NCBI GenBank assembly: GCA_022562915.1
Contig: JADFOJ010000033.1
Span: forward strand, 1 to 35,611
Reading direction: 5' to 3'
Length of the DNA: 35,611 bases
From: Planctomycetota bacterium
GTDB taxonomy: Bacteria; Planctomycetota; Phycisphaerae; Phycisphaerales; SM1A02
Under the pieces are notes generated by a model. The model was given only the letters and a program-made list of their open reading frames with translations. It was not told the DNA's origin and searched no databases. Below, in pieces: positions 23,830-31,809 of the stretch (positions within the stretch are counted from its first letter, which is position 1; the number at the start of each line of letters is the position of its first letter). Both the position numbers and the translations under genes were made by a program.

Positions 23830-24909
23830 ATGAAGAACCTGATGACCGCAACACTGGCCACGCTCCTGCTCGCCTCGGTTACCGCCGCGGGCCCCCTGGA
23901 AAAAGCCCGGGTCGCCGCCGACGCCACGTGGCTGATCCACGTGGACGTCGAGCGACTGCTCGACTCGGCCGTCGGCAGATTCCTGCTGGAGCATGCCGAG
24001 GAGTTGGACATCGACCTCGACGAGTTCGACAAGATCAAGCGGGAAGTGGGGGTCGATCCACGCACCGACCTCAAGAGCGTCACACTGTATGGAACCGGAG
24101 ATGAGCCGGGCGAGGATGCGATCATCGTCGCCGTCACCACCGCCCGCGTCGACGAGGCAATCAAGAGACTCCTTGCCAACGACGACCTCCCGATCCGCCG
24201 GCGGAAGCTCAACGGGAAGCGCGTGTACGTGATTGGTGAGAAGGGGCACCGGCACTACCTGTCCATCCAGCGGGCCGGCGCCGATCGTCGCATCGTGGTT
24301 TTCAGCGACGACAAGCGTGGGTTTCGCAACGCGCTCAACGTGCTCGCCGACGAAGCACCGAGCATCTCGATGGGTCGATCGAACATACCGGCTGACGATC
24401 CCCAGGAGGGCTCGTTGGTATTCCTGTCCGTCGGCGACATCGATGCCTTCGGCGATGACGGCCCGGCCTCCCAGATCATCCGAATGTCCGACGGTTTCAC
24501 GGCCGACCTCGCGGAAGTCAACGGCGTGCTGACGGGACGCGCCTCCGTGAACGCCGAGAGTCCGGAGACCGCGAATGACATCTCGCAGGTGCTTCGCGGC
24601 CTGGTGGCGCTGGGGCGGCTCATGGTCACCCAGCAGCCGGAACTGGCCCCGCTGTTGGAGCTTGCCGACTCGCTCAACATTCGCACCAGGGATTCGCGGA
24701 TCAGCATCAGTATCCGCTATGACGCCGTCGAGCTGCTGAAGAAAGCCGAACGACTGATGCGGCAGCACGGCGGCGCCGGACATCGGCACGACCATGATGA
24801 TGACTGGGACGACGACTGGGACGACGACTGGGACGATAATGACGACGACTGGTTCGACGACGATGACGACCGCCGTCACCGCACCCGTCACAAGAGGTCA
24901 CGTGACTGA
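23830..24909 (+). CDS. Secreted protein of unknown function with acidic DDDW tail
   Basis: A 359-residue protein. The first 20 residues (MKNLMTATLATLLLASVTAA) are a Sec signal peptide with cleavage near AAG. The body has an alternating alpha/beta pattern with the string TWLIHVDVERLLDSAVGRFL and the later SLVFLSVGDIDAF, a layout seen in uncharacterised secreted proteins of Planctomycetes-type genomes. The C-terminus is a low-complexity tail of about 40 residues: HDHDDDWDDDWDDDWDD..., ending in a basic RHRTRHKRSRD. The tail could bind metal ions or act as a surface patch. Its stop overlaps the sigma factor start (TGATG), so it is translated with the sigma factor. Start ATG 23830 chosen for the signal peptide; the frame is open further upstream. 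Confidence 0.8.
   Translation: MKNLMTATLATLLLASVTAAGPLEKARVAADATWLIHVDVERLLDSAVGRFLLEHAEELDIDLDEFDKIKREVGVDPRTDLKSVTLYGTGDEPGEDAIIVAVTTARVDEAIKRLLANDDLPIRRRKLNGKRVYVIGEKGHRHYLSIQRAGADRRIVVFSDDKRGFRNALNVLADEAPSISMGRSNIPADDPQEGSLVFLSVGDIDAFGDDGPASQIIRMSDGFTADLAEVNGVLTGRASVNAESPETANDISQVLRGLVALGRLMVTQQPELAPLLELADSLNIRTRDSRISISIRYDAVELLKKAERLMRQHGGAGHRHDHDDDWDDDWDDDWDDNDDDWFDDDDDRRHRTRHKRSRD
24796..24831 (+). repeat. 12-base tandem repeat coding DDDW
   Basis: Three consecutive 12-base units of the type GACGACGACTGG encode Asp-Asp-Asp-Trp, followed by a degenerate fourth unit (DDNDDDW, to 24852). In-frame unit length means that repeat-number changes keep the reading frame. Confidence 0.85.
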
Positions 24910-25580
24910 TGAACGAGGCTCCGGGCGATGACGGCCGGCAGTGTCCACCCCTGGAGACGCTGCCGGTGCCGGAGCTGGTGAGCCGCGCGCAGCGCGGTTC
25001 GCTGCCGTGTTTCTCCGAGCTCGTCACGCGGTTCGAGGGACGCCTGCTGAACTTCCTGCTTCGCAAGACGGGATCGACCCACGATGCGGAAGACCTCGCC
25101 CAGGAGGCCTTCGTGCGAGCCTGGCGGCGCGTGGAGCAGTACGACCCGCGCTGGCAGTTCTCGACGTGGCTCTTCACGATCGCCCACCGGCTGGCGATCA
25201 CACAGCACCGCCGCCGCGACGTTGCAACCTCGTGTGACGCGCTCGACCTCGCGACCGTTGACGGTCACGACCCCGCCGGCCTGCTGGCCGAGTGCGAGCG
25301 CGGCGGGCAACTCTGGGAGACGGCCGACCGGATCCTGACCGAGACGCAACGCACGGCGCTGTGGCTGCGCTATGCCGAGGATCTGTCCAACGCCGACATC
25401 GCCGCCATTACCGGCCGCTCGCGGGTCAGTGTTCGTGTCACGCTCTTTCGTGCCCGCGAGGCGCTGGCGGCGCACGAGCGGGCGGGGCCCGAGGGTCGTT
25501 CCGAAGGGCAGACCGCCGTACCCGACGACATACAGGCCGCGGGGTTGACCAGGACGATCACAGGAGACCTGGTATGTTGA
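24909..25580 (+). CDS. ECF-type RNA polymerase sigma factor
   Basis: A 223-residue sigma-70 family ECF factor. Region 2 spans about 25-95: FSELVTRFEGRLLNFLLRKTG, then DAEDLAQEAFVRAWRR (the core-binding motif) and WLFTIAHRLAITQHRRR. Region 4 is about 130-185: LTETQRTALWLRYAEDLSNADIAAITGRSRVSVRVTLFRAREAL, a helix-turn-helix. A roughly 30-residue C-terminal extension follows. It starts in TGATG overlap with the secreted-protein gene and overlaps the next gene by 7 bases, so three genes form one unit. The next gene encodes a single-pass membrane protein, a candidate anti-sigma factor. Confidence 0.92.
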   Translation: MNEAPGDDGRQCPPLETLPVPELVSRAQRGSLPCFSELVTRFEGRLLNFLLRKTGSTHDAEDLAQEAFVRAWRRVEQYDPRWQFSTWLFTIAHRLAITQHRRRDVATSCDALDLATVDGHDPAGLLAECERGGQLWETADRILTETQRTALWLRYAEDLSNADIAAITGRSRVSVRVTLFRAREALAAHERAGPEGRSEGQTAVPDDIQAAGLTRTITGDLVC

Positions 25581-26104
25581 AGTCACTGGTGCACATCGGC
25601 TTCGCGTGGAGGTCTTCCGAAGCCCGCCGACAGCGGCGGCAGGTGGAAGACCGTCTCCGCGCCGAGGCCGGGCGTTCGCGGATCGAACCCTCCCGGGGCC
25701 TTCACAGCCGCACGCTCGCGGCACTGAACGACGTGTCGATGCTGCCCGCGCCGGCGGTGTCGATGACGGTGCCGCTTCATCGCGCTCTCACCGGCGGCCA
25801 TGCACTGGCGTTGGCGTCCTTGATGGTGATCGGCGCGGTGGCGGTTTACCTTGGCGTGCCACGCGCCGACGACGGTACCGGCGCGCCCGGACCCGTGCCG
25901 ACCCTGGCCGTCTTTGACACGATGCGTTTCGACTCCGTCCTGAACCGGCAACTCCGGGGACTGCAGGAGACGTGGGAGTCACCGCTGCGAACGGAGGCGA
26001 GGCTGATCGCTCGCGACGCCCGCATCGTGAGCACGAACGTCCTGGCGAGCGTGTCGCTGTTGGCCGCGTGGGATCGTCGCGACCGGCCCGAGGGCCGGGA
26101 ATAG
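25574..26104 (+). CDS. Membrane protein, candidate anti-sigma factor partner
   Basis: A 176-residue protein. One membrane segment near residues 75-95 (ALALASLMVIGAVAVYLGV). The N-terminal 70 residues are charged and would be cytoplasmic, with the ERHS-like area SEARRQRRQVEDRLR; the C-terminal 75 residues would face outside. There is no zinc HxxxCxxC anti-sigma motif. The start ATG lies inside the end of the sigma gene (7-base overlap), typical for sigma/anti-sigma pairs. Direct evidence for anti-sigma activity is missing; an alternative is a simple membrane protein of the same regulon. Confidence 0.7.
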   Translation: MLKSLVHIGFAWRSSEARRQRRQVEDRLRAEAGRSRIEPSRGLHSRTLAALNDVSMLPAPAVSMTVPLHRALTGGHALALASLMVIGAVAVYLGVPRADDGTGAPGPVPTLAVFDTMRFDSVLNRQLRGLQETWESPLRTEARLIARDARIVSTNVLASVSLLAAWDRRDRPEGRE

Positions 26105-26117
26105 GCGAACCGTTCGA

Positions 26118-27119
26118 TCAACCCCCGGCGGATCTCGGCGGCGCCACCACGGCGCGGTTGCGCCCCTCGGCTTTTGCCCGGTACAGCGCCTGGTCGGCCC
26201 GCTCGATGAGCTCGGCGACCGTCTCGCCGGATGATGGATCAAGAGCTGCGGCGCCCACGCTGACCGTCACCCGGCCGTACTCGTCATTGTGCTCGTGGAG
26301 CAGGTTCATCGCCGCCACGCGCTCGACCATACGGCTCGCGGGAATCGTGATGCTCCGATCATCGGCCCCGTTGAGGAGAGCCACGATCTCCTCGCCGCCG
26401 TAGCGGGCCACGATGTCGCTGGGACGCATCGCCGAGCGGAGCGCCTCGGCCACCTTCCGGAGTGCCTCGTCACCGGCGACGTGGCCGTACGTGTCGTTGT
26501 AGAGCTTGAAGTGATCCACGTCGACCATGCAGAGGCCGTATGCCGTCCCGGTTGTTCTGGCTTGCGCGTACAGATCTCCGTGCACGTCGTCGAACGCCGC
26601 ACGATTCAGGATGCCCATCAGCGAATCGATCCGCGCCGCCGCCATGAGTTCTTCGTCTGACTTGGCGATGCCGGCGCGCTCCCGGTGGCTCTCGATCAGT
26701 GCGGCTGCGACGCGCCGTTTGTGCCGGCTCAACGCGCCGATCACCCGCCGCCGCAGGGCATCACCCTTGAACGCCTCGTGCTTGGTCATGAACTCGATTG
26801 CACCGCCGCGGAAATCCGCGAGGGCAACCTGGGGATCGGAACTCGTCGATAACCCGATGACCGGCGTAGTAAGCAGGCGTTCCTCCATCCGCTCCAGGAT
26901 GTCGGAGCCGTGACCGTCAGGAAGGTTGTGGTCCAGCAGGATGAAGCTGAACTTCTCCTGTTGGAGTCTCCGGCAGGCGTCCTTCACGGTGTGAGCAAAC
27001 TCGACGGACATCGCCTCGCGACCGCCGCGGCCGAGGCACTCTTCGATCATCTCGCAGTGATCGAGCTCGTCATCGATCACCAGGACACGGTACTTCGGTT
27101 GCTGCTTCGTCTCCGTCAT
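26118..27119 (-). CDS. Response regulator with GGDEF diguanylate cyclase output
   Basis: A 333-residue protein. Receiver domain 10-130 with acidic pair D16-D17, phosphoacceptor D63 in FILLDHNLPDG and the conserved K near FMTKH. A GGDEF domain follows from about 165: RIDSLMGILNRAAFDD, VDVDHFKLYNDTYGHVAGDEAL and the active loop RYGGEEIVALL (241-245, GGEEI instead of GGDEF, an accepted variant). The inhibitory I-site RxxD is present (R232-P-S-D235). It makes the second messenger cyclic di-GMP. It overlaps the start of the histidine kinase stop by four bases, and the pair forms one signalling unit. Confidence 0.93.
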   Translation of the reverse strand: MTETKQQPKYRVLVIDDELDHCEMIEECLGRGGREAMSVEFAHTVKDACRRLQQEKFSFILLDHNLPDGHGSDILERMEERLLTTPVIGLSTSSDPQVALADFRGGAIEFMTKHEAFKGDALRRRVIGALSRHKRRVAAALIESHRERAGIAKSDEELMAAARIDSLMGILNRAAFDDVHGDLYAQARTTGTAYGLCMVDVDHFKLYNDTYGHVAGDEALRKVAEALRSAMRPSDIVARYGGEEIVALLNGADDRSITIPASRMVERVAAMNLLHEHNDEYGRVTVSVGAAALDPSSGETVAELIERADQALYRAKAEGRNRAVVAPPRSAGG

Positions 27120-28999
27120 GCGGCCTGCCGATCCTTTCCGGTGTGATCAACCCTCTCGGCCAGAGGCAGTTCAACCACGGCCATTGCCCCGGTATTGCCG
27201 TCGGACTCCAGCCAGACGCGCCCGCCCATCGCCGTGACGTACCGCCGCACGATCGAGAGGCCGAGACCCGTTCCCGCGGTCCCCGCCGACGCGCGTCGAA
27301 ACGGCTGGAACACGTCGTCCAGCAGTGCCGGATCGATCCCGGGGCCGTTGTCCTGGATCGTGATCCGGACGATCGCGCCGGCAACCGTCACGCGGACCTG
27401 CACGATGCCGTGGTGATCGGCCTCGACGTACTTGATCGCGTTGTCAATCAGGTTCGTGAGAACCCTGGCGACGATCTTCCGATCGCCCAGGGCCGCGCAC
27501 CTGCCCTTGGAATCACACTGGCACTGAACACGAATGCGTTTTTTCTCCGCCAGGGGCTGAAGCTCCTCGACGGCGATCTGCACGACCTCACAGAGGTCGA
27601 CCGGCTCCGAGTCGATCTGCTCCGTGCCGGTGCGGGCATACACCATCAGGTCGTCGAGCATCGTCACCATCCGTTGGGTCGAAGCTCGGATCCGATCCAT
27701 CCACTTCATCTGGTCGGGGGACGCTCCGTCGAGCCGGCGCTGCAGCGCATCCACACCACCGGCAAGGCTCGCCAGCGGCGTCTGGAGATCGTGCGTCATG
27801 GCATAGCACAGACGAAGGATTTCCTCGTCCCGGTGCTCCAGTTCAAGATTGGTCTGCTCCTGGCGCCGGCTGATCGCCGACAGGTCCCGGGTGCGCGTGG
27901 CGATCACGCGTTCGACCCGGGCCGTACGACCGACGAGAACCAGCACGCAACCCGCCACGAGTCCCGTGACGAGCAGCCCACCGGCGACGATCGACTGCGA
28001 CAGTTGCGAGCGATGGGCCCGCAGAAAGTCCGGCGACGGGGTCGAGGTCACCCTCCAGGTTCGCCCTGCCATACCGAAGGTCCGTTCCCGCGTCAGCCGT
28101 TGGACGGTCTCGGACGGCTCGTCGCCGCCTGGCGACGGCACCCCGTGACGGACGAGCACCTGGGCGTGCAGGGGCATGGTGACATCCGAGACCACGGTGT
28201 CGAGGTTCGCCCAGTGCCCGTCGTTCATCGCCGCCGCAACGAGGTCTCCAAGCCTGAAGACGCCGAGGACGAAACCGGCGAGTGCCTCCTGCCGCCGGGC
28301 CGGCGCCCGTGCAACGTCACGGTACTTCGCAAGGAACACCAGCAGGCCGAATTGCTCGCCCGTCTCCTGAACGAGCGTCACCGGTTCACTGGCGACGAGC
28401 CGGCCTGTCCGGGCGGCCCGGTCGAGGGCCTGCCGTCGGCTTCGCGTGGATCCGACGTCGTAGCCGAACGCTCTGTCGTTGCCCCGCCTCGGCTGCAGGT
28501 AGGCGACGGGGAAGTACTCGTTCCGGCGCAGTGCCGGAACCATCTCCCCGGTCACTGACCGCTCGGTGATGTGAAAATCCGTGAACCCCTCTGCGCGGAT
28601 CTCCTGCTCCCACGCATCACGTTCGGAATCGGGAATCCGCGGGATCCACTCGAGCGCCTGGATTCCGCGGTGACGGCGAAGCAGGGGGTTGACGAACCGG
28701 CTGAACTGTTCGCGGTCGACGTGATCGATGGCATCGTAGAGAGCGCCGATCGCGACCAGGACGGTCATGTGGTCGTGGATGGATCGTTGCAGCGACGCGT
28801 GCCAGTCATCGGCGAGCCGGTTGAACTCGCTCTCGACCTTCCGCGACTCCAGTCGACCCATGGTGGCCAGCACCAGCCCGGTCACCACCAGGCCGACGGC
28901 GACAATGAATGCGACCGGCCGGCCACGACGAAGCACTCGCAGCCACCCGCCGGTGTCGCGCGCAGTCAAGTCGGGGTCGCTCGGGCCGGCGGCAGTCAT
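27116..28999 (-). CDS. Sensor histidine kinase with CHASE-like extracytoplasmic domain
   Basis: A 627-residue membrane kinase. Membrane segments at about 29-46 and 337-357 flank a sensor of about 290 residues. The sensor carries the CHASE-type strings IQALEWIPRIPDSERDAWE and FPVAYLQPRRGNDRAFGYDVGS (cyclase/histidine kinase associated sensing extracellular). After a coiled linker comes the HisKA domain with H403 in YAMTHDLQTPLASLAGGVDAL. The ATPase domain holds the N box NLIDNAIKY, the G1 box DNGPGIDP and G2 GTGLGLSIV. It is the upstream partner of the GGDEF response regulator (ATGA overlap) and likely phosphorylates its D63. The CHASE ligand is unknown. Confidence 0.93.
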   Translation of the reverse strand: MTAAGPSDPDLTARDTGGWLRVLRRGRPVAFIVAVGLVVTGLVLATMGRLESRKVESEFNRLADDWHASLQRSIHDHMTVLVAIGALYDAIDHVDREQFSRFVNPLLRRHRGIQALEWIPRIPDSERDAWEQEIRAEGFTDFHITERSVTGEMVPALRRNEYFPVAYLQPRRGNDRAFGYDVGSTRSRRQALDRAARTGRLVASEPVTLVQETGEQFGLLVFLAKYRDVARAPARRQEALAGFVLGVFRLGDLVAAAMNDGHWANLDTVVSDVTMPLHAQVLVRHGVPSPGGDEPSETVQRLTRERTFGMAGRTWRVTSTPSPDFLRAHRSQLSQSIVAGGLLVTGLVAGCVLVLVGRTARVERVIATRTRDLSAISRRQEQTNLELEHRDEEILRLCYAMTHDLQTPLASLAGGVDALQRRLDGASPDQMKWMDRIRASTQRMVTMLDDLMVYARTGTEQIDSEPVDLCEVVQIAVEELQPLAEKKRIRVQCQCDSKGRCAALGDRKIVARVLTNLIDNAIKYVEADHHGIVQVRVTVAGAIVRITIQDNGPGIDPALLDDVFQPFRRASAGTAGTGLGLSIVRRYVTAMGGRVWLESDGNTGAMAVVELPLAERVDHTGKDRQAA

Positions 29000-29104
29000 G
29001 GCGAGGATTCCATCGTGTCCGATAAGCGTCGGCGCGAGGTGTGCCGATGTACATCTGCGGGCGATGGGTTTATCGTCGAGAACGGCGGCGGGTGTGAGGG
29101 GCCT

Positions 29105-29491
29105 CTACCCGGTCGCCCGATGCACGAGCATGTGGATCGCCGCTCGCAGCGTCCGGTCGTCCACGGGCTTCACGAGCACGTGGTGACCGGGCAGTTCCTC
29201 CGGCAGCATCTCGACGTTGCTGAAACCGGTGACGAAGACAAAGGGGCAGCCTCGATAGAGCAGTGTCCTGGCCACCGGCGCGCTGGTGCCCGGGCTCAGC
29301 GCGATATCGAGTACGGCGGCATCGAGCGGCTGGGCCTTGGCAAGCTCACACGCCGCCTCGACGGTGGAGACAGGCCCGATCACCTCGGCCCCCGCGGTCG
29401 CCAGCACCAACCGTAACGCCTCGGCCACGTCGAAATCGTCCTCCACGACGAGTACGCGTACGCCGTCCAGGGAGTCGGGGTCGGTCGTCAC
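29105..29491 (-). CDS. Single-domain response regulator
   Basis: A 128-residue stand-alone receiver domain. Acidic pocket E17-D18-D19 (VLVVEDDF), phosphoacceptor D62 in AAVLDIALSPG, conserved threonine in FVFVTGFSN and lysine in VLVKPVDD. GTG at 29491 was chosen for its overlap (GTGA) with the kinase stop upstream; the frame stays open further but runs inside the kinase gene. It lacks an output domain and is likely a phosphotransfer shuttle for the HWE kinase. It is followed by a 105-base gap (29000-29104) before the CHASE kinase gene; nothing further seen there. Confidence 0.9.
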   Translation of the reverse strand: MTTDPDSLDGVRVLVVEDDFDVAEALRLVLATAGAEVIGPVSTVEAACELAKAQPLDAAVLDIALSPGTSAPVARTLLYRGCPFVFVTGFSNVEMLPEELPGHHVLVKPVDDRTLRAAIHMLVHRATG

Positions 29492-30405
29492 GGCCTGGAC
29501 TCCTCGGCGCCTGCCATGAACGACCTGTGCCGATCCGCAAGCGGGACCCTCAGTTCGCACGTCACACCCGCCGGCTCGAAGTCCAGCCTCGCCTCGCCGT
29601 TCAACTGGTAGCCGAGCATTCGCTCGATGAGCAACGTGCCCCGGCCCCGGCTCGTCGGCGGCGACACGGGCGGGCCGCCGGTTTCGCTCCACGTCAGACG
29701 GAGATGCCCGTGGTCGTCCGCGCCCGGCTCGTGCTGCCACGTTATGAAGACCCGGCCCCCGTTCTCGGAGAAGGATCCGTACTTCGCAGCGTTGACCGCG
29801 AGTTCGTGGACGACCATGCAGATCGGCGTGGCGACCGCGGCCGGCAGCTTGATGGCAGCGCCGCGAAGATCAATGCGGCTCGCGTCGTCGCGCCGGTAGG
29901 GTTCGAGCAGGCGCCCGAGCATGTCGTGCAGTTGAAGGCCCTGCCAGCCTGTCTCGGCAAGCATCTCGTGGGCGAGTCCCATCGAGCTGATCCGGCCGGT
30001 CAGCGCGATCTCGAAGTCCCGGACCGATTCGGACCGGCTCGCCGTCTGCTGGATGATGGAGATGACCGCGGCCAGGTTGTTCTTCACGCGATGGTCCAGT
30101 TCCTGAACCATCAGCTTCTGTCTCTGCCGGGCGTCGATCCGCTCGGTGATCTCCTGGGCCACCCCCATGATCCGGACGACCGTTCCGTCGGCGTCATTGA
30201 GCGGAACGAGGCTCGTGGTGAACACGCGGGGCGGGTCATGAAAGCTTGACGTGAACTCGAACTCCGCCGGGTGACCGCCCATCGCCTGCTCAAGCAACCC
30301 GGTGACGCGCGGACGATCCGTCTCGCAGATGCAGTCCAGGAAGACCTCGCCGATGATCTCGGACACGTTCGTCATCCCGTGCAGACGAAGGCCTGCCGGG
30401 TTCAT
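29488..30405 (-). CDS. HWE/HisKA_2-type histidine kinase with PAS (C-terminal half of a split gene)
   Basis: A 305-residue piece read from ATG 30405. It begins within a PAS domain (FEFTSSFHDPPRVFTTS and IMGVAQEITERI are the PAS end), then the HisKA_2/HWE dimerisation helix LMVQELDHRVKNNLAAVISI with phosphate-accepting H105, and the catalytic part with HELAVNAAKYGSF and the WxE motif RLTWSETGGPPV. It is in the same frame as the next entry and separated only by TGA plus 18 bases, so it likely was one GAF-PAS-HWE kinase. No Shine-Dalgarno is found before the ATG. It could still be translated by restart. The response regulator overlaps its stop (GTGA). Confidence 0.75.
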   Translation of the reverse strand: MNPAGLRLHGMTNVSEIIGEVFLDCICETDRPRVTGLLEQAMGGHPAEFEFTSSFHDPPRVFTTSLVPLNDADGTVVRIMGVAQEITERIDARQRQKLMVQELDHRVKNNLAAVISIIQQTASRSESVRDFEIALTGRISSMGLAHEMLAETGWQGLQLHDMLGRLLEPYRRDDASRIDLRGAAIKLPAAVATPICMVVHELAVNAAKYGSFSENGGRVFITWQHEPGADDHGHLRLTWSETGGPPVSPPTSRGRGTLLIERMLGYQLNGEARLDFEPAGVTCELRVPLADRHRSFMAGAEESRP

Positions 30406-30423
30406 GGAGACGAAGCGGCCGTC

Positions 30424-30426
30424 TCA
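30424..30426 (-). other. In-frame TGA stop interrupting a PAS domain
   Basis: The frame before and after is continuous: ...MCIYEVD, TGA, DGRFVSMNPAG... This is the ordinary PAS sequence (E-V-D-x-D-G-R-F). One base change, for instance CGA (Arg) or GGA (Gly) to TGA, explains it. Reads would show whether it is real. Confidence 0.9.
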
Positions 30427-31134
30427 GTCGACCTCGTAGATGCACATCGGGGCGTTCTGCACCAGGGCGCGAAGGCGTTGTTCGCTCGAAGTCAGCGCCG
30501 CTTCCGTTCTTGCTCGCTCGATCGCCATGCCGGCAAGATGCGCGGCAAAGGTGAGGAGTTCAAGGTCCGATGCGTCGGGCCGTTGCGGCCGGCGGTAGTA
30601 CATCGCGAAGGTACCCAGGATCCCGCCCGTCAACGAGACAATCGGGTGCGACCAGCACGCGCGCAGGCCCGCGCGCTGCGCGATCTCGCGCAAGTCGGCC
30701 CAGTAGGGATGGGTCATCACGTCCTCGACGATGATGCGCTCGCCGGTGTGCGCGCACGTGCCGCACGACCCGACGGCGGGTCCGATGGCCAGGCCGTCGA
30801 TCGCCTCGTTGTAGAAATCCGGCAGTCGCGGCGCGGCGCCGAGCCGAAGTCGCCTGCCGTTGTCCTCCAGCAGGAAAACCGAGCCGAGCATCGTCGGCGT
30901 GACGGCCTCGATGGTGTCGATGAGAATGTGCAGCACCTCGTCGAGCGGCGCTCCGGCCGTGAGACTCTCGAGGACGCGGCCCGCACCGCGATGAATCTGC
31001 TGAGCACGGTGCAGGTCGGCGCACTCGCGCTGGAGTTCGGCGATCCGCGCCCGCAACACCTGCGGATCGGAACCGAGCTCAGACGGACTCGTGGATGACG
31101 TGCTCCTGGCCGGTCCTCCCATGCAAGGTGGCAC
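30424..31134 (-). CDS. GAF plus truncated PAS protein (N-terminal half of the split kinase)
   Basis: A 236-residue piece ending at an in-frame TGA (30424-30426). GAF domain about 50-200: SLTAGAPLDEVLHILIDTIE, MLGSVFLLEDNGRRL, IGPAVGSCGTCAHTGERIIV, SHPIVSLTGGILGTFAMYYR. The end (SSEQRLRALVQNAPMCIYEVD) is the beginning of a PAS domain that goes on in frame after the stop as DGRFVSMNPAGLRLHG. The start is a GTG at 31134; an ATG at 31122 is an alternative and neither has a good ribosome site. Product alone would be a sensor fragment. If the stop is a sequencing error, both pieces make one kinase of about 548 residues. Confidence 0.72.
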   Translation of the reverse strand: MPPCMGGPARSTSSTSPSELGSDPQVLRARIAELQRECADLHRAQQIHRGAGRVLESLTAGAPLDEVLHILIDTIEAVTPTMLGSVFLLEDNGRRLRLGAAPRLPDFYNEAIDGLAIGPAVGSCGTCAHTGERIIVEDVMTHPYWADLREIAQRAGLRACWSHPIVSLTGGILGTFAMYYRRPQRPDASDLELLTFAAHLAGMAIERARTEAALTSSEQRLRALVQNAPMCIYEVD

Positions 31135-31200
31135 TGGTCAGTGTCACCGGCCATCCCCCGCACGAGCATTCTCTCCATCTCGCCGGCAGGGAGGCATCGA

Positions 31201-31809
31201 TCACCGGCTGCTCCCCGTGGCGTCCGGATCGGCGGGTGAACGCTCCGGCACCCGCGCAGGTTTGAGCGAAGCGATCATCTCATCCAAGCTCGCGGTCCAC
31301 CGGTCCACCGTCTCGACAGGGCCGACGATCTTGAAGTAGTACGGACCGGCGTCGGTCAAGACGACGGCGGCGCGCAATCCCCGGTGCGGCCGGTTGGGGT
31401 GCTCCCCGGAACCGGGCGTCACCGCGGCGACGTACGTGCCCTCTATCGCGATCGTGCGCACCTGGATGCCGTTGACCTCGAACTCGTCGCGGCGCGCGAC
31501 ATCGCGGGTGGAGCGGCCATCGGGCTGCCGGAACTGACCGGCCCAGCGGGTGATGTTCGCGTCCGTGCTTCCGGCGCCTTCGGCGCCGAAGTGGTAGACG
31601 ACCAGGCGGGCGTCTCCGACCTGGGTGCGGTCACCTTGCAGGCGGTACTGGATCATGCGGTGGTCGCTGGTCGGCTCCTCCCTTATCCATCCGGTGTCGG
31701 GAGTGAAGCTCACGCCGGGCATGGTGACGCGGTAACAGCCGGTCAGAACGACGGCGACCGACAGGATGGTACACGCACGCAACGGTGTTCTCATGATCGG
31801 AACGATCAT
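31201..31809 (-). CDS. Lipoprotein of unknown function
   Basis: A 202-residue protein with a lipoprotein signal: hydrophobic CTILSVAVVLTGCYRV, lipobox LTGC with the lipid cysteine at position 25 from ATG 31809. This start was chosen because it overlaps the stop of the upstream PLP enzyme (ATGA); ATG 31794 is a fair alternative. The mature part (DARLVVYHFGAEGAGSTDANITRW...; EVNGIQVRTIAIEGTYVA; PYYFKIVGP) is of a type seen in uncharacterised secreted proteins that probably sit in the inner face of the outer membrane or the periplasm. The likely coupling with a sulfur amino acid enzyme is not explained. Confidence 0.8.
   Translation of the reverse strand: MIVPIMRTPLRACTILSVAVVLTGCYRVTMPGVSFTPDTGWIREEPTSDHRMIQYRLQGDRTQVGDARLVVYHFGAEGAGSTDANITRWAGQFRQPDGRSTRDVARRDEFEVNGIQVRTIAIEGTYVAAVTPGSGEHPNRPHRGLRAAVVLTDAGPYYFKIVGPVETVDRWTASLDEMIASLKPARVPERSPADPDATGSSR

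Noticed and set aside
27143..28558. 471-codon plus-strand open frame across the CHASE kinase
   Set aside because: Antisense shadow; kinase motifs are complete on the minus strand.
30424..30426. TGA as a selenocysteine codon
   Set aside because: A PAS domain has no use for selenocysteine there, and no clear SECIS-like hairpin was recognised; a simple mutation or error is far simpler.
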